From the NCBI RefSeq assembly GCF_004364315.1, contig NZ_SOBR01000007.1, positions 1-64,000 of the forward strand: DNA of 64,000 bases. The letters run 5' to 3'. Under the pieces are notes generated by a model that ran no database searches, was not told the origin of the DNA, and saw only the letters and a list, made by a program, of their open reading frames with translations. The stretch comes from Chromohalobacter marismortui. Lineage in GTDB: Bacteria; Pseudomonadota; Gammaproteobacteria; Pseudomonadales; Halomonadaceae. The position numbers and the translations under genes are program-made. Shown here piece after piece: positions 13,531 to 23,742 of the stretch. Numbering within the stretch: position 1 is the stretch's first letter; the number at the start of each line of letters is the position of its first letter.

Positions 13531-14559
13531 TTAGCCCGTCATGTCCAACACGATCCGCCCTTCGATCTTGCCATCGATCATGCGCTGGAAGACGTCGTTG
13601 ATGTTTTCCAGCGTCTCGGTGGCGATGGTGGCCTCGACCTTGCCTTGACCGGCGAAATCGAGCGCTTCCTGAAGGTCTTGTCGCGTGCCGACGATGGAGC
13701 CACGCACGGTGATGCCGTTGAGTACCGTATCGAAGATCGGCAGCGGAAAGTCGCCCGGCGGCAGGCCATTGAGCACCAGGGTGCCGCCGCGGCGCAGCAT
13801 GCGCTGGGCCTGATCGAAGGCCTTGGGCGACACGGCAGTGACCAGCGCGCCATGAGCCCCGCCGATCTCGCGCTTGAGGGTCTCGGCCGGATCGGTCTTC
13901 GAGGCATTGACAACGACAGTGGCTCCCAGGCGCTCGGCCAGCGCCAGCTTGCCGTCATCGATATCCACTGCGGCCACGTTGAAGCCCATGGCCTTGGCAT
14001 ATTGCACCGCCATGTGGCCGAGACCGCCGATCCCCGAAATCACCACCCACTGGCCAGGGCGGGCGTCGGTCATCTTGAGTCCCTTGTAGACCGTCACGCC
14101 GGCACACAGCACCGGCGCGATCTCCAGGAAGTCGACATTGTCGGGCAGCCGCCCCACGTAGTTGGCATCGGCCAGGGTGTAGTCGGCGAAACCGCCGTTC
14201 ACCGAGTAGCCGGTGTTCTGCTGCGACTCGCATAGGGTCTCCCAGCCCCCCAGGCAGTGCTCGCAATGGCCGCAGGTAGAATAGAGCCACGGCACGCCGA
14301 CACGGTCGCCTTCCTTGACGTGCTTGACGCCCTCGCCCACCGCCACGATATGGCCAACGCCCTCGTGGCCGGGGATGAAGGGTGGGCTGGGCTTGACCGG
14401 CCAGTCGCCGTGGGCGGCATGCAGATCGGTGTGGCACACGCCCGAGGCGGCCACCTCGACCAGAATTTCCCCCTGCTGCGGTCGCGGGGTCGCGACTTCC
14501 TCGATCACCAGCGGTTCGCCGAATTGGCGGACCACGGCAGCTTTCATCGTCTTGTCCAT
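13531..14559 (-). CDS. adhP: zinc-dependent alcohol dehydrogenase (AdhP type)
   Basis: The 342-residue medium-chain dehydrogenase has catalytic-zinc ligands Cys42 (GVCHTD), His65 and Glu66 (GHEGVG), structural-zinc cysteines 96, 99, 102 and 110, and the Rossmann motif [11 protein letters not shown]. It oxidises primary alcohols such as ethanol to aldehydes with NAD+. It lies downstream of the aldehyde dehydrogenase on the same strand, 134 bases away, so the two can carry an alcohol to the acid. Length is normal for AdhP. Confidence 0.92.
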   Translation of the reverse strand: MDKTMKAAVVRQFGEPLVIEEVATPRPQQGEILVEVAASGVCHTDLHAAHGDWPVKPSPPFIPGHEGVGHIVAVGEGVKHVKEGDRVGVPWLYSTCGHCEHCLGGWETLCESQQNTGYSVNGGFADYTLADANYVGRLPDNVDFLEIAPVLCAGVTVYKGLKMTDARPGQWVVISGIGGLGHMAVQYAKAMGFNVAAVDIDDGKLALAERLGATVVVNASKTDPAETLKREIGGAHGALVTAVSPKAFDQAQRMLRRGGTLVLNGLPPGDFPLPIFDTVLNGITVRGSIVGTRQDLQEALDFAGQGKVEATIATETLENINDVFQRMIDGKIEGRIVLDMTG

Positions 14560-14692
14560 TGTCGTTTCTCCTCGGTTGGCGGGCAGCCGAATGCCGCGCG
14601 CCTTCGAGTTCGCCTACGCCGTGATGGAGCGATGGCTTCACGCTCGTTGAAAAGGGAATGCCGTTCGGGGCAGTGCCCCGAACGGCCCAGGC

Positions 14693-16213
14693 TCAATAAA
14701 GCCCCATCGGGTCGTCGCTGTAGGAGACCAGCACGCACTTCACTTGCTGGTAGTGGTCGAGCATCAACTTGTGGGTCTCGCGGCCGATGCCTGATTTCTT
14801 GTAGCCACCGAAAGCGGCGTGCGCGGGGTATTGGTGGTAGCAGTTGGTCCACACGCGCCCGGCTTGAATGCCGCGGCCCATGCGGTAGGCGCGGTTCATG
14901 TCGCGGGTCCAGACCCCGGCGCCTAGGCCGAACTCGGTATCGTTGGCGATGGCCAGCGCTTCTTCCTCATCGCGGAAGGTGGTGATGGCAAGCGTCGGGC
15001 CGAAGATTTCCTCCTGGAAGACGCGCATGTCGTTGCGGCCCTTGAGAATGGTGGGCTGCACGTAGAAACCACCCGCCAGCTCGCCCTCGAGACTGGCCTT
15101 GCCACCCCCCAGCAGGCATTCGGCGCCCTCGTCGCGGCCGATGTCCATGTACGAGAGGATCTTGTCGAATTGTTCCTTGGAGACCTGGGCGCCGATCTGC
15201 GTTTCGGTATCCAGCGGATCGCCCTGGCGAATGGTTTTGGCGCGTTCGATGGCGCGGGCCATGAACTCGTCGTAGATCGATTCGTGCACCAGCGCGCGGG
15301 AGGGGCAGGTGCACACCTCGCCCTGGTTGAAGAAGGTCATCAGCAAGCCTTCGATGCACTTCTCGGCGAAGGCATCACCGTGCGAGAGCACGTCCTCGAA
15401 ATAGACGTTGGGCGACTTGCCGCCCAGTTCCAGCGTGGCCGGCACGATGCGCTTGGCGGCATTGGCCATGATATGGCTGCCCACCGGGGTGGAACCGGTG
15501 AAGGCGATCTTGGCGACACCTTCATGCGTGGTCAGCGCCTCGCCGGCTTCTTCGCCGAGGCCATGCACGACGTTGATCACGCCCGGCGGCACCAGGTCGG
15601 CGATGAGTTCGAGGAAGATGTTGATCGAGGCCGGCGTCTGTTCGGCCGGCTTGAGCACCGAGCAGTTACCGGCAGCCAGCGCGGGCGCCAGCTTCCAGGT
15701 CGCCATGAGGATGGGGAAGTTCCAGGGGATGATCTGGCCCACCACGCCGTAGGGCTCGTGGTAATGATAAGCGACGGTATTCTCGTCGACTTCGCTGATG
15801 GTGCCTTCCTGGGCACGCAGGCAACCCGCGAAATAGCGGAAGTGATCCGCCACCAGCGGGATGTCGGCGCCGCTGGTTTCGCGGATCGGCTTGCCGTTGT
15901 CCCAGGTCTCGGCCACGGCGAGCTTGTCGATGTTCTGCTCGACCCGGTCGGCGATCTGCAGCAGCACCTTGGCGCGCTCGGCGGGCGCCGTCTTGCCCCA
16001 GGCGGGCGCGGCCTTTTGCGCTGCCTTCACGGCACGGTCGATATCCGCCGCCGATGAACGCGGTACCTGACAGAAGACCTCACCGGTGACCGGGGTGATG
16101 TTATCCAGATAACGACCATCGGCGGGGGCGACCCATCCACCGCCGATGAAATTCTCGTAACGCGACTTGAAGTCGATGACGGCACCCGGGGTGCCGGGAC
16201 GTGCATGAATCAT
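14693..16213 (-). CDS. NAD-dependent aldehyde dehydrogenase (ExaC/AldB type)
   Basis: The 506-residue protein has all ALDH catalytic residues: Asn164 in PWNFP, Lys187 in KPAE, Glu262 in LELGGKSPN and the nucleophile Cys301 in [13 protein letters not shown]. The [11 protein letters not shown] form is typical of acetaldehyde dehydrogenases of the ExaC/AcoD/AldB group. It is divergent from an AraC regulator and upstream of adhP, suggesting an inducible unit for ethanol or similar alcohols. Its start follows AAGGAGA. Confidence 0.93.
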   Translation of the reverse strand: MIHARPGTPGAVIDFKSRYENFIGGGWVAPADGRYLDNITPVTGEVFCQVPRSSAADIDRAVKAAQKAAPAWGKTAPAERAKVLLQIADRVEQNIDKLAVAETWDNGKPIRETSGADIPLVADHFRYFAGCLRAQEGTISEVDENTVAYHYHEPYGVVGQIIPWNFPILMATWKLAPALAAGNCSVLKPAEQTPASINIFLELIADLVPPGVINVVHGLGEEAGEALTTHEGVAKIAFTGSTPVGSHIMANAAKRIVPATLELGGKSPNVYFEDVLSHGDAFAEKCIEGLLMTFFNQGEVCTCPSRALVHESIYDEFMARAIERAKTIRQGDPLDTETQIGAQVSKEQFDKILSYMDIGRDEGAECLLGGGKASLEGELAGGFYVQPTILKGRNDMRVFQEEIFGPTLAITTFRDEEEALAIANDTEFGLGAGVWTRDMNRAYRMGRGIQAGRVWTNCYHQYPAHAAFGGYKKSGIGRETHKLMLDHYQQVKCVLVSYSDDPMGLY

Positions 16214-16331
16214 GGCGTGTCTCCTTGAGCGAATGCGCCGGACCGAGTCGTTTGGTGTACGACCCTGATCCTGTCATGAAAGTGAGTGCGCATCGTCTTC
16301 AGCATGGCGCGTCGGCCAGCCATGGGTTTGC

Positions 16332-16363
16332 CTGCCAGTCTCCGACGATTGTCTGCCAGTCTC
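16332..16363. promoter_or_regulatory. two direct repeats, probable AraC-type operator
   Basis: CTGCCAGTCTC occurs at 16332-16342 and again at 16353-16363, exactly 21 bases apart (two helical turns). They lie between the divergent aldehyde dehydrogenase and AraC genes. This is the usual geometry of AraC/XylS binding sites. Confidence 0.65.
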
Positions 16364-16442
16364 AGATAGCGAATTTGCCTACACTAGACGCTAACGGACA
16401 TATTCATGTCCACACGCCGCCGGTACCGCTGAGGAGTTCGCC

Positions 16443-17405
16443 ATGCACGCCGTCACGCCTCCCTATTCGCGCAGCCAGGCGCCTCGCGTGAACAACACCC
16501 GCACGCTCGAGCAACTGACGGACACGCCGCGTACACGGCGCTTGATCGAGAATCGCATCTGTTACGCCGGTCCGCATGCCGAGCTGTCGATCTACGATAC
16601 CTGGTGGCCCGCGCAGGATGTCGCCTTGAACGCCGAGCGGGTGCTCTACTGCGGCATGCTGCAAGGGCGCAAGGTGATGCATGGCGCCACCGACGCACCG
16701 GAAACCTTCTTGCCGGGCGAGAGCTTCGTGCTGGCGCCGCACCAGGAAGTGCGCATCGACTTCCCCGATGCACGCCCCGACACACCGACCACCTGCCTGA
16801 CCATCGATCTCGATCCTGAGCGCATCCACGCCCTCAGCGAGCGCCTCAACCAGACTCAGCCACGCACACGCGACCTCGGCGAGTGGTACTATCATCCTCA
16901 GGCCCTGCACGTACCGCATAGCCCGACCACGCAAGCGCTGATCGAACGCTTGATGGGGCTGTTCCGCGAGAACCACCCCGACCGCGACGCCTTGATCGGC
17001 TTGGGCATCGACGAGCTGATCGTACGTTTGCTGCGGACTCAGTCGCGTGAGTTGCTGCTCGCCGACGCCCGCCAGGCGCCGCCGCGTCACGGGCTCGCGG
17101 CGGCACTGGCGTGGCTGGAACGCCATCCAGAGCAGCCTCTGGATGGCGCGCAGTTGGCGCGCGAGGCCTGCATGAGCAAGGCGCGCCTGTACCGGCTGTT
17201 CCAGCGCGAGGTCGGCTACACCCCCGGCGAGTATCAGCAACGCCTGCGCTTGGCACGTGCGCGTCAGTGGCTGCGCGAGGCCGACGCCCCCATCACCGAG
17301 ATCTGCTATTCGCTGGGCTACCGCAGCCTCAGCCACTTCACCCGTCGCTTCAAGGCGGCCTATGGCCTCACGCCCGGCGACTATCGCCGCCTTCTCGTGG
17401 CCTAG
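16443..17405 (+). CDS. AraC-family transcriptional regulator of the aldehyde/alcohol dehydrogenases
   Basis: The 320-residue protein has an N-terminal effector domain and a C-terminal AraC double helix-turn-helix (about 225-318): LDGAQLAREACMSKARLYRLF and then the conserved ITEICYSLGYRSLSHFTRRF. It is transcribed away from the aldehyde dehydrogenase gene across a spacer with two 11-bp direct repeats, so it most likely activates that operon. The inducer (alcohol or aldehyde) is inferred from context. Confidence 0.9.
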   Translation: MHAVTPPYSRSQAPRVNNTRTLEQLTDTPRTRRLIENRICYAGPHAELSIYDTWWPAQDVALNAERVLYCGMLQGRKVMHGATDAPETFLPGESFVLAPHQEVRIDFPDARPDTPTTCLTIDLDPERIHALSERLNQTQPRTRDLGEWYYHPQALHVPHSPTTQALIERLMGLFRENHPDRDALIGLGIDELIVRLLRTQSRELLLADARQAPPRHGLAAALAWLERHPEQPLDGAQLAREACMSKARLYRLFQREVGYTPGEYQQRLRLARARQWLREADAPITEICYSLGYRSLSHFTRRFKAAYGLTPGDYRRLLVA

Positions 17406-17530
17406 GCAGGCACCACGAACACTCGCCCAGGTCGCGCATCAATCAGTGTTTCCTCAACAAGAAGCGCTTGCATTTCAGCGTGAATCCGATAAAGTTAATA
17501 ACGAATTTTTATTCTATCCGCATAAAGCAA

Positions 17531-17571
17531 GAATTCCTCGTGATACGCAAAACGGGTGTCACGCGGAATTC
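17531..17571. repeat. 13-bp inverted repeat upstream of the 17636 gene
   Basis: GAATTCCTCGTGA (17531-17543) and TCACGCGGAATTC (17559-17571) pair at 12 of 13 positions across 15 bases, in an AT-rich spacer 65 bases upstream of the next gene. It could be an operator or an mRNA hairpin. Confidence 0.5.
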
Positions 17572-17635
17572 ATGACCAGGGTAGATATTTCCCGCATCGC
17601 GTTGCGATGCACATAGTGTTCACAAGAGAGAGATC

Positions 17636-18445
17636 ATGACGTTACGTCACGCCGAAAGCGGCGATGCTCCGCGATTGCACCTCGACCTCACTCCCTTTCA
17701 GGAAGACGGCCAGTGCTACGGCGATTACCACCGCCTGCCCCTCAATCCGATGCTCAAGCGCCTGTGCATAGAAGCGCGCCGCGCCGGTCTGGCGGATGCG
17801 TCGCTCGGGGCGCGCGACCTGATGAGCCATATGGCACTCGACGAAGACCATATCGTCACGCAAGAAATTTCCGGACGCGTGTGGCGCTACAACGTCGGCT
17901 ACTCGGAAGCGCCCAGCCAGCTCGACTCGGCGCTCGATTCACTCGGCGCACGCATGCTCGAGGAGCCGCTGCCCACCGGCCTGGCACAGCTCACCGAGTC
18001 ATGGGTCTACATGCCCGGACAGCTCGATGCCGCCACGACCCAGAGCACCGATGTGCTGTGGATGGATAAGCCGGCGTGGGCACGCTATCGCCTCGAACAG
18101 GTTCAGCTCTGGTTTCGCGCCCTGCGCGACGATGCCGAGCACCTCGGCGACGGCTGGTTGGCCTGGCACCTGACCCACCTGCCGCTGACACGCGCGCCGG
18201 TGTTCGATAGCGTCGATGCGTTCAGCAAGCTGGCACGCCTCGATCTGGGTGGCCGCGACGCCCTGGGAGAGCTCTCCTTCGTGCGGTATCAACAAGGGGA
18301 ATGCCACGAGGGAATGGGGCTGGCGATCACGCAACTCCCGCACCGCATCGATACGCTGGCGCCGTTGGACGACGCTCTGGTGGTGCCCGCACGCCAGGTC
18401 GACGGCATCCTCGCACGCCTCGATCGCGCCCTCGCGGACTTTTGA
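17636..18445 (+). CDS. protein of unknown function
   Basis: This 269-residue soluble protein is not recognised. There is no signal peptide, membrane helix or known motif. It has a polar N-terminus (LHLDLTPFQEDGQCYGDYHR), a Trp-rich middle (WVYMPGQLD, VLWMDKPAWARYRLEQVQLW, GDGWLAWHLTHLPL) and an acidic C-terminus. It is a stand-alone gene with a GAGAGAG site, and codon use is like the host's. An AT-rich 230-base spacer with a 13-bp inverted repeat precedes it. Confidence 0.75.
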   Translation: MTLRHAESGDAPRLHLDLTPFQEDGQCYGDYHRLPLNPMLKRLCIEARRAGLADASLGARDLMSHMALDEDHIVTQEISGRVWRYNVGYSEAPSQLDSALDSLGARMLEEPLPTGLAQLTESWVYMPGQLDAATTQSTDVLWMDKPAWARYRLEQVQLWFRALRDDAEHLGDGWLAWHLTHLPLTRAPVFDSVDAFSKLARLDLGGRDALGELSFVRYQQGECHEGMGLAITQLPHRIDTLAPLDDALVVPARQVDGILARLDRALADF

Positions 18446-18510
18446 TACATCGCCTAAGCGCTTTCTGATAAGCGCAGCCTGAAAAGTCGCTAGCGCGACA
18501 TGGGCAATCA

Positions 18511-18556
18511 ACGCAAAACGCCCCCGGTGCCGAATACGGCGCCGGGGGCGTTGCGT
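18511..18556 (-). terminator. bidirectional terminator between the 17636 gene and lptG
   Basis: AACGCCCCCGGTGCC pairs with GGCGCCGGGGGCGTT (one G-T wobble) around a 6-base loop. On the minus strand TTTTGCG follows, so it should end the lptFG transcript, and it lies between convergent genes. Confidence 0.8.
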
Positions 18557-18578
18557 TGTGGCCCGCGTAGCGTTTTCC

Positions 18579-19643
18579 TCAGCCGGAGCGCCTGAGCAGC
18601 ACGATGCCGAGCACATAGCAAGCCACGGTGGGCACCAGCACCGCGAACACCGGCGAGAAGCCGAACAACATCGAGGCCGGGGCCAGCAGATCCTGCAGGT
18701 ACTTGAACGAGACGCCGACGATGATGCCGTAGAAGACGCGTGTACCGGCAGCCACGGTGCGCAGCGGACCGAACACGAACGACGCGGCCACCAGCATCAG
18801 ACCCGCCAGGGTGAAGGGCAGCAGCATCTTCTGCCAGAAGTACAACAATGGCTGCGTGGCTTCGAGTCCCTGGTTTTCCTGATAACTGGCGTAACGCCAC
18901 AAATCACTGGGTGACTGGCTTTCCAGGGGACGCAGCAAGCGATTCAACTGGGCCGGAGTGAACGACGTTTCCCAGCCACGTTTAGCGTCGGTATTGACGA
19001 CGGTACGGCCGTCCTTGAAGCGCGTTTCCTGGATATTCTGCAACTGCCAGCTGCCGTTTTCCCACACCGCGCGATCGGCATGCATGGCGCTAACCAGCCG
19101 CGTGCCATCGAAGTGATAGCGCGTGACATCGATGACCACGTCATCCGCGCGGATGGTCCCGAAGCGATAGAAGTCGTCGCCCTCGCGTTGCCAGCCACCG
19201 CGTTCGGAGAGGATGGCGCCCTCGCCCTCGAGCTGTTCCAGACGCCAGGCTTCCGCGTACTGCTCGGTCACTGGGCTGACCCATTCGCTGATTGCCATGG
19301 TCAGGATGATCACCAGCCCCAGGGGCTTCATGGCCCCCCACAGAATACGCGCCAAGGAGCGCCCCGAGGCGCGCATCACCGTCAACTCGTTGCTCGAGGC
19401 CATGCTGCCCAGACCGATCAAGGCCCCAATCAGAACGCCCACCGGCGCATACTGATAAAAGCGCCACGGCAGGCGCATCAGCAGATACACAAAGACATCC
19501 AGAGCGCCGTAGTTGCCTTCGACATCGCCGAGATCGTTGATATAGGAAATGACCAGATCCAGCCCCAGGATCATCACCTGCACGACCAGCATGGCCGACA
19601 GCACATTGCGCGCGATATAGCGATCGAAACGGTCAAAAATCAT
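18579..19643 (-). CDS. lptG: LPS export permease LptG
   Basis: The 354-residue protein has the LptF/LptG layout: paired membrane helices at the N-terminus (about 12-33 and 62-82), a large periplasmic beta-jellyroll domain, and three C-terminal helices. With LptF and LptB it forms the inner-membrane ABC transporter that extracts lipopolysaccharide. Its ATG overlaps the lptF stop codon by 4 bases, so the pair is co-translated. Confidence 0.93.
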   Translation of the reverse strand: MIFDRFDRYIARNVLSAMLVVQVMILGLDLVISYINDLGDVEGNYGALDVFVYLLMRLPWRFYQYAPVGVLIGALIGLGSMASSNELTVMRASGRSLARILWGAMKPLGLVIILTMAISEWVSPVTEQYAEAWRLEQLEGEGAILSERGGWQREGDDFYRFGTIRADDVVIDVTRYHFDGTRLVSAMHADRAVWENGSWQLQNIQETRFKDGRTVVNTDAKRGWETSFTPAQLNRLLRPLESQSPSDLWRYASYQENQGLEATQPLLYFWQKMLLPFTLAGLMLVAASFVFGPLRTVAAGTRVFYGIIVGVSFKYLQDLLAPASMLFGFSPVFAVLVPTVACYVLGIVLLRRSG

Positions 19644-20722
19644 GCCCGGCCTCCTCGGCGCTGGTCACGACGCATCATCCAGATCCCCAGCAACAAATAC
19701 CCCAGATGAATCGGCCACATGCCGATGAGCGGTGACAGCGCCCCACGCGCAATGGCGTCCTGCGCCGCCAGCAACAGGCTCAAGTAACTGATGTGTATGA
19801 AGATCGCCGGCAGTAACTTGGCGAACCGTCCCTGCCGAGGGTTGACCCGCGAAAGCGGTAAGGCCAAGAGCGTGAGAATCGGCACCATCAGGGGCATCGA
19901 CAATCGCCACTGCAGGTTCGCCCAAGCTTCATTGCCGCCCCGCTCGATGAGCTCGGGCGTCGAGGTCAGCTCGGCCGCGTCGAGATTGATGCGTTCGCTG
20001 GACTGCGACAGGCGTACCGCATAAGTATCGAACTGCACACGCTCGGCGACATGCGTTCCCGGTTCGACGCTATAGCGCTGACCATCGGTCAACACCAAAA
20101 AGCGGCTGCCGGTGTCCTCGTCGACCGTTTGATAACCGCCTTCGGCGCGCGTGACCATGGTTTCAGGCGTTCCATCGTTACGCGGCTGACGCTGGCTTAT
20201 GAAGACTTCTTCCATGCGCGAACGGTCATCGGTGAGGCTCTCGGTATAGGCGATGCGTCCACTGCCGAATTCCTGAAAACGCCCCGGCTGCAGCACCGAG
20301 AAATCGAGCCGGCTCTTCTGCTCCTCGAGCACCATCTCATTGTGGCGAGCGCCGCTCGGGGTCAGCCACAGACTGCACAACGCCACCAGAATGGCCACCA
20401 GCACGGCCGGCCACAGCGTCACCCGCAACAAGCGATTGGGGCTGATCCCGCAGGCCACCAGCACCGTGATCTCGCTATTGAGATAGAGCTGCCCAAACGC
20501 CAGCAGAATGCCGAGAAAGAACGACAGCGGCAGCACCAGCTCCATGAACCCGGGCAAGTGGAACAGCATCAGGGTGCCGAGAATGTTGGCGGGAATATCC
20601 CCTTGCGCGGCATCGCCGAAATAGCGAATGAAGCGACTGCCCATGATCACCAGCAACAGCACGCCGGCCACGGCAGCCATGGTGGCGAGGATCTCGCGCG
20701 TCAGATAACGGAATACGATCAA
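19640..20722 (-). CDS. lptF: LPS export permease LptF
   Basis: I place the start at a TTG (20722) that gives LIVFRYLTREILATM, follows GGGAGAAAACGC and yields 360 residues, the normal LptF length; the longer open frame to 20899 has no support. It has the N-terminal helix pair, the periplasmic domain and C-terminal helices. It is divergent from pepA, as in Escherichia coli. Confidence 0.92.
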   Translation of the reverse strand: MIVFRYLTREILATMAAVAGVLLLVIMGSRFIRYFGDAAQGDIPANILGTLMLFHLPGFMELVLPLSFFLGILLAFGQLYLNSEITVLVACGISPNRLLRVTLWPAVLVAILVALCSLWLTPSGARHNEMVLEEQKSRLDFSVLQPGRFQEFGSGRIAYTESLTDDRSRMEEVFISQRQPRNDGTPETMVTRAEGGYQTVDEDTGSRFLVLTDGQRYSVEPGTHVAERVQFDTYAVRLSQSSERINLDAAELTSTPELIERGGNEAWANLQWRLSMPLMVPILTLLALPLSRVNPRQGRFAKLLPAIFIHISYLSLLLAAQDAIARGALSPLIGMWPIHLGYLLLGIWMMRRDQRRGGRA

Positions 20723-20929
20723 GCGTTTTCTCCCGGGTCGGTTCCCTGGTCCACGATGCCCCATCAGGGCCCAATGCAGCCTTCGACCACCCTCCCCATG
20801 CATTGCGTTCCGGCTTTGCGTACACTGGAATGCGTTCAGCGCCGGCATCATTGCCGGCATTATCCAGAATCCCCGGACACTTGTCTCGCCGCGAGGCAAG
20901 TCATGTCAGTTCAGTCGCGTGGAGACGCC

Positions 20930-22453
20930 ATGGAATCCCCCGTAATCAACGTCAACCCGGCCAAGGTCGAAACGGCATGCTTGGTCGTGCCCATCTTCCA
21001 GGATGGAGACCTGCTACCGGCGGCGGACAAGCTCGACGACGCCAGTGAACGCCTGATCGGCCAGCTTCTCGACCGGGGTGACTTCGACCCCAGCCTCGGC
21101 AATGTGCAACTGATCCCGTTCGCGCCCGGCCTCGGCGCCGAGCGCCTGCTGCTCGTCGGCCTCGGCGAACGCGCCAAGTGCGGCGAGGGCCAGCTCATCA
21201 AGGCTCTGGACGCTGCGTTCGGTGCCATCGTCAAGCTGCCGCTGGATGACGTCGCCACCACGTTCACCGACGTGCCGGTCGGCGAACGCGACACCGCCTG
21301 GAAGGCCCGCGTCACCTTGGAAGCGGCGCATCGTGCCTGCTATCGCTTCGATGACTTCAAGTCGCAGCCGGCTCCCGCACCGCGCCTCGAGCGCCTGACG
21401 CTGCTGGTCGGCGACCAGGATGAAACGCCCCAGGCCGAACTGGGCGCGCGCATCGGTGCCGCCGTCGGCGAAGGGGTCGCGCTGACACGCACCCTGGGCA
21501 ACTTGCCCAGCAATGTCTGCACGCCGCGTTACCTTGCCGAGCAGGCACGGACATTGGCAGCGGACGCCGACGGTGCACTGAATGTCGAGATCCTCGACGA
21601 GGAAGCCTTGCAAGCGCTGGGCGCCAACGCCCTGCTCGCGGTCGGCCAGGGCAGCGAAGAACCCTCGCGCCTGATCGTCATGCAGTACCGCGGCGCCGAG
21701 GACCCGGACGAAGCCCCGCACGTCCTAGTCGGCAAGGGCATCACCTTCGATTCCGGCGGCATCTCACTCAAGCCGGGGGCCGGCATGGACGAGATGAAAT
21801 TCGACATGTGCGGCGCCGCCAGCGTCTTCGGCACCATGAAGACGGTGCTCGCGCTCAAGCCCAAGATCAATATCATCGGTGTGGTGGCCAGCGCCGAGAA
21901 CATGCCCGATGGCCGCGCCTTCAAGCCCGGCGACATCGTCAAGACCCTCAAGGGGCTCAACGTCGAGGTCCTCAACACCGACGCCGAGGGACGCATGGTG
22001 CTGTGCGACGCGCTGAGCTACGTCGAGCGTTTCAAGCCCGCCAGCGTGGTGGATATCGCCACCCTGACCGGTGCTGCGATCATCGCGCTGGGCCATCATG
22101 CCTCGGGGCTGTTGTCCAACGACGACGATCTGGCACTGGATCTGCTCGACGCCGGCGAGAACGCCTGGGACCGCGCCTGGCACCTGCCCTTGTGGGAAGA
22201 GTATCAGAGCCAGCTGGATTCCAACTTCGCCGACCTGGCCCACATCGGCGGGCGCCCCGCCGGCACTATCACGGCGGCCTGCTTCCTGTCGCGCTTCACC
22301 GATGCCTATCCCTGGGCGCACCTGGACATCGCCGGTACCGCCTGGGCCTCGGGCGACAAGAAAGGCGCCAGCGGCCGCCCCGTGGGCCTGCTGACCCAGT
22401 ACTTGCTCGACCGCGAAACCGAAGCCACCGAGACGCGCCCCAGCGTCGCGTGA
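20930..22453 (+). CDS. pepA: leucyl aminopeptidase PepA
   Basis: The product is 507 residues from the ATG after GGAGACGCC; the open frame extends further upstream but through the lptF gene. It has the M17 signature NTDAEGRMVL and the metal-binding VGKGITFDSGG segment, with the active-site region KFDMCGAASV between them. It removes N-terminal residues from peptides, and in Escherichia coli the protein also binds DNA. The divergent lptF-pepA arrangement supports the assignment. Confidence 0.95.
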   Translation: MESPVINVNPAKVETACLVVPIFQDGDLLPAADKLDDASERLIGQLLDRGDFDPSLGNVQLIPFAPGLGAERLLLVGLGERAKCGEGQLIKALDAAFGAIVKLPLDDVATTFTDVPVGERDTAWKARVTLEAAHRACYRFDDFKSQPAPAPRLERLTLLVGDQDETPQAELGARIGAAVGEGVALTRTLGNLPSNVCTPRYLAEQARTLAADADGALNVEILDEEALQALGANALLAVGQGSEEPSRLIVMQYRGAEDPDEAPHVLVGKGITFDSGGISLKPGAGMDEMKFDMCGAASVFGTMKTVLALKPKINIIGVVASAENMPDGRAFKPGDIVKTLKGLNVEVLNTDAEGRMVLCDALSYVERFKPASVVDIATLTGAAIIALGHHASGLLSNDDDLALDLLDAGENAWDRAWHLPLWEEYQSQLDSNFADLAHIGGRPAGTITAACFLSRFTDAYPWAHLDIAGTAWASGDKKGASGRPVGLLTQYLLDRETEATETRPSVA

Positions 22454-22574
22454 CCCTTCGCAGCCAAAAATTTGCATGCTAACGTAAATACCAGGCGCGC
22501 CGGACTTTCCTCGTCCAGCGCGCCTGTGCCATTCTCGGCATCCAACCGAGCGCCAGATTTGACGGAGAACTTCA

Positions 22575-23675
22575 GTGACCCCTTCAGGCTTCGATATACG
22601 GCCTAACGCGCATCCCAAGGATGCCGCCCTGCGCGAGACGATTCTCGAGAACCCCGGTTTCGGTCGTCATTTCAGCGATCACATGGCTCATATCCGCTGG
22701 ACGAGCGATGTCGGCTGGCATGGCCACGAAGTCCGCCCCTACGGGCCGTTGACGCTGGACCCGGCAGCGGCGGTATTGCATTACGCCCAGGAGATCTTCG
22801 AGGGCATCAAGGCCTATCGCCATGCCGACGGCTCGGTGTGGACCTTCCGCCCCGAGAAGAACGCCGAGCGTTTCCGCGCTTCCGCGCGGCGCCTGGCACT
22901 GCCCGAGCTCTCCGACGAGGACTTCATCGGCTCGCTCAGGGCGCTGCTTTCCCAAGACCACGTTTGGGTACCGACGCCGGCCAGCGCCGCCGAGGAGTCG
23001 AGCCTTTATCTGCGTCCGTTCATGATCGCCAGCGAGACCTTCCTCGGTGTGCGGCCCTCCAAAGAGGTCGACTACTACGTCATCGCCTCGCCGGCTGCCG
23101 CGTACTTCAAGGGCGGCGTCAACCCGGTCTCCATCTGGCTGTCCTCGCATTACAAGCGCGCCTCATCCGGCGGCACGGGCTATGCCAAGTGCGGCGGCAA
23201 CTACGCCGCCTCGCTGGCGGCCCAGAAGGAAGCCGAAGCGCACGACTGCGCCCAGGTGGCCTTCCTCGACGCCGCCGAGAACAAGTGGATCGAGGAACTC
23301 GGCGGCATGAACCTGTTCTTCGTCTACCAGGACGGGCGCATCGTCACGCCCAAGCTGACCGGCACCATCCTCGAAGGCGTCACCCGCGACTCGATCCTGG
23401 AACTCGCCAAGGACCAGGGCCTGACCCCCGAGGAACGTCACATCAGCATCGACGAATGGCGCGACGGGGCCGCCTCCGGCGAGATCACCGAGGTCTTCGC
23501 CTGCGGCACCGCCGCCGTCATCACCCCGGTCGGCGAGCTGCGCAGCGAAGACGAAAGCATTCGTCTCACGGCGGATAGCGGCGGCGAGGTCGGCAAACGC
23601 CTGCGCAAGGAACTCCTCGACCTGCAGTACGGCCGCCGCGAAGATACCCGCAACTGGCTGACGCGCCTGGCCTGA
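22575..23675 (+). CDS. ilvE: branched-chain amino-acid aminotransferase (class IV)
   Basis: The 366-residue protein starts at a GTG behind GGAGAAC. It shows the PLP-enzyme features of the longer, eukaryote/actinobacterial-type BCATs: EIFEGIKAYR, RPFMIASE, the PLP lysine in GYAKCGGNYAAS, and GTAAVITPVGEL near the C-terminus. It transaminates leucine, isoleucine and valine. It lies between pepA and an SDR gene rather than in an ilv operon. Confidence 0.92.
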   Translation: MTPSGFDIRPNAHPKDAALRETILENPGFGRHFSDHMAHIRWTSDVGWHGHEVRPYGPLTLDPAAAVLHYAQEIFEGIKAYRHADGSVWTFRPEKNAERFRASARRLALPELSDEDFIGSLRALLSQDHVWVPTPASAAEESSLYLRPFMIASETFLGVRPSKEVDYYVIASPAAAYFKGGVNPVSIWLSSHYKRASSGGTGYAKCGGNYAASLAAQKEAEAHDCAQVAFLDAAENKWIEELGGMNLFFVYQDGRIVTPKLTGTILEGVTRDSILELAKDQGLTPEERHISIDEWRDGAASGEITEVFACGTAAVITPVGELRSEDESIRLTADSGGEVGKRLRKELLDLQYGRREDTRNWLTRLA

Positions 23676-23742
23676 CGTCACATCGAACGACACGGTGGCA
23701 TAACCCGCACCGTGTCATTTCCTTCCCTTATCAGGAGGCCCT

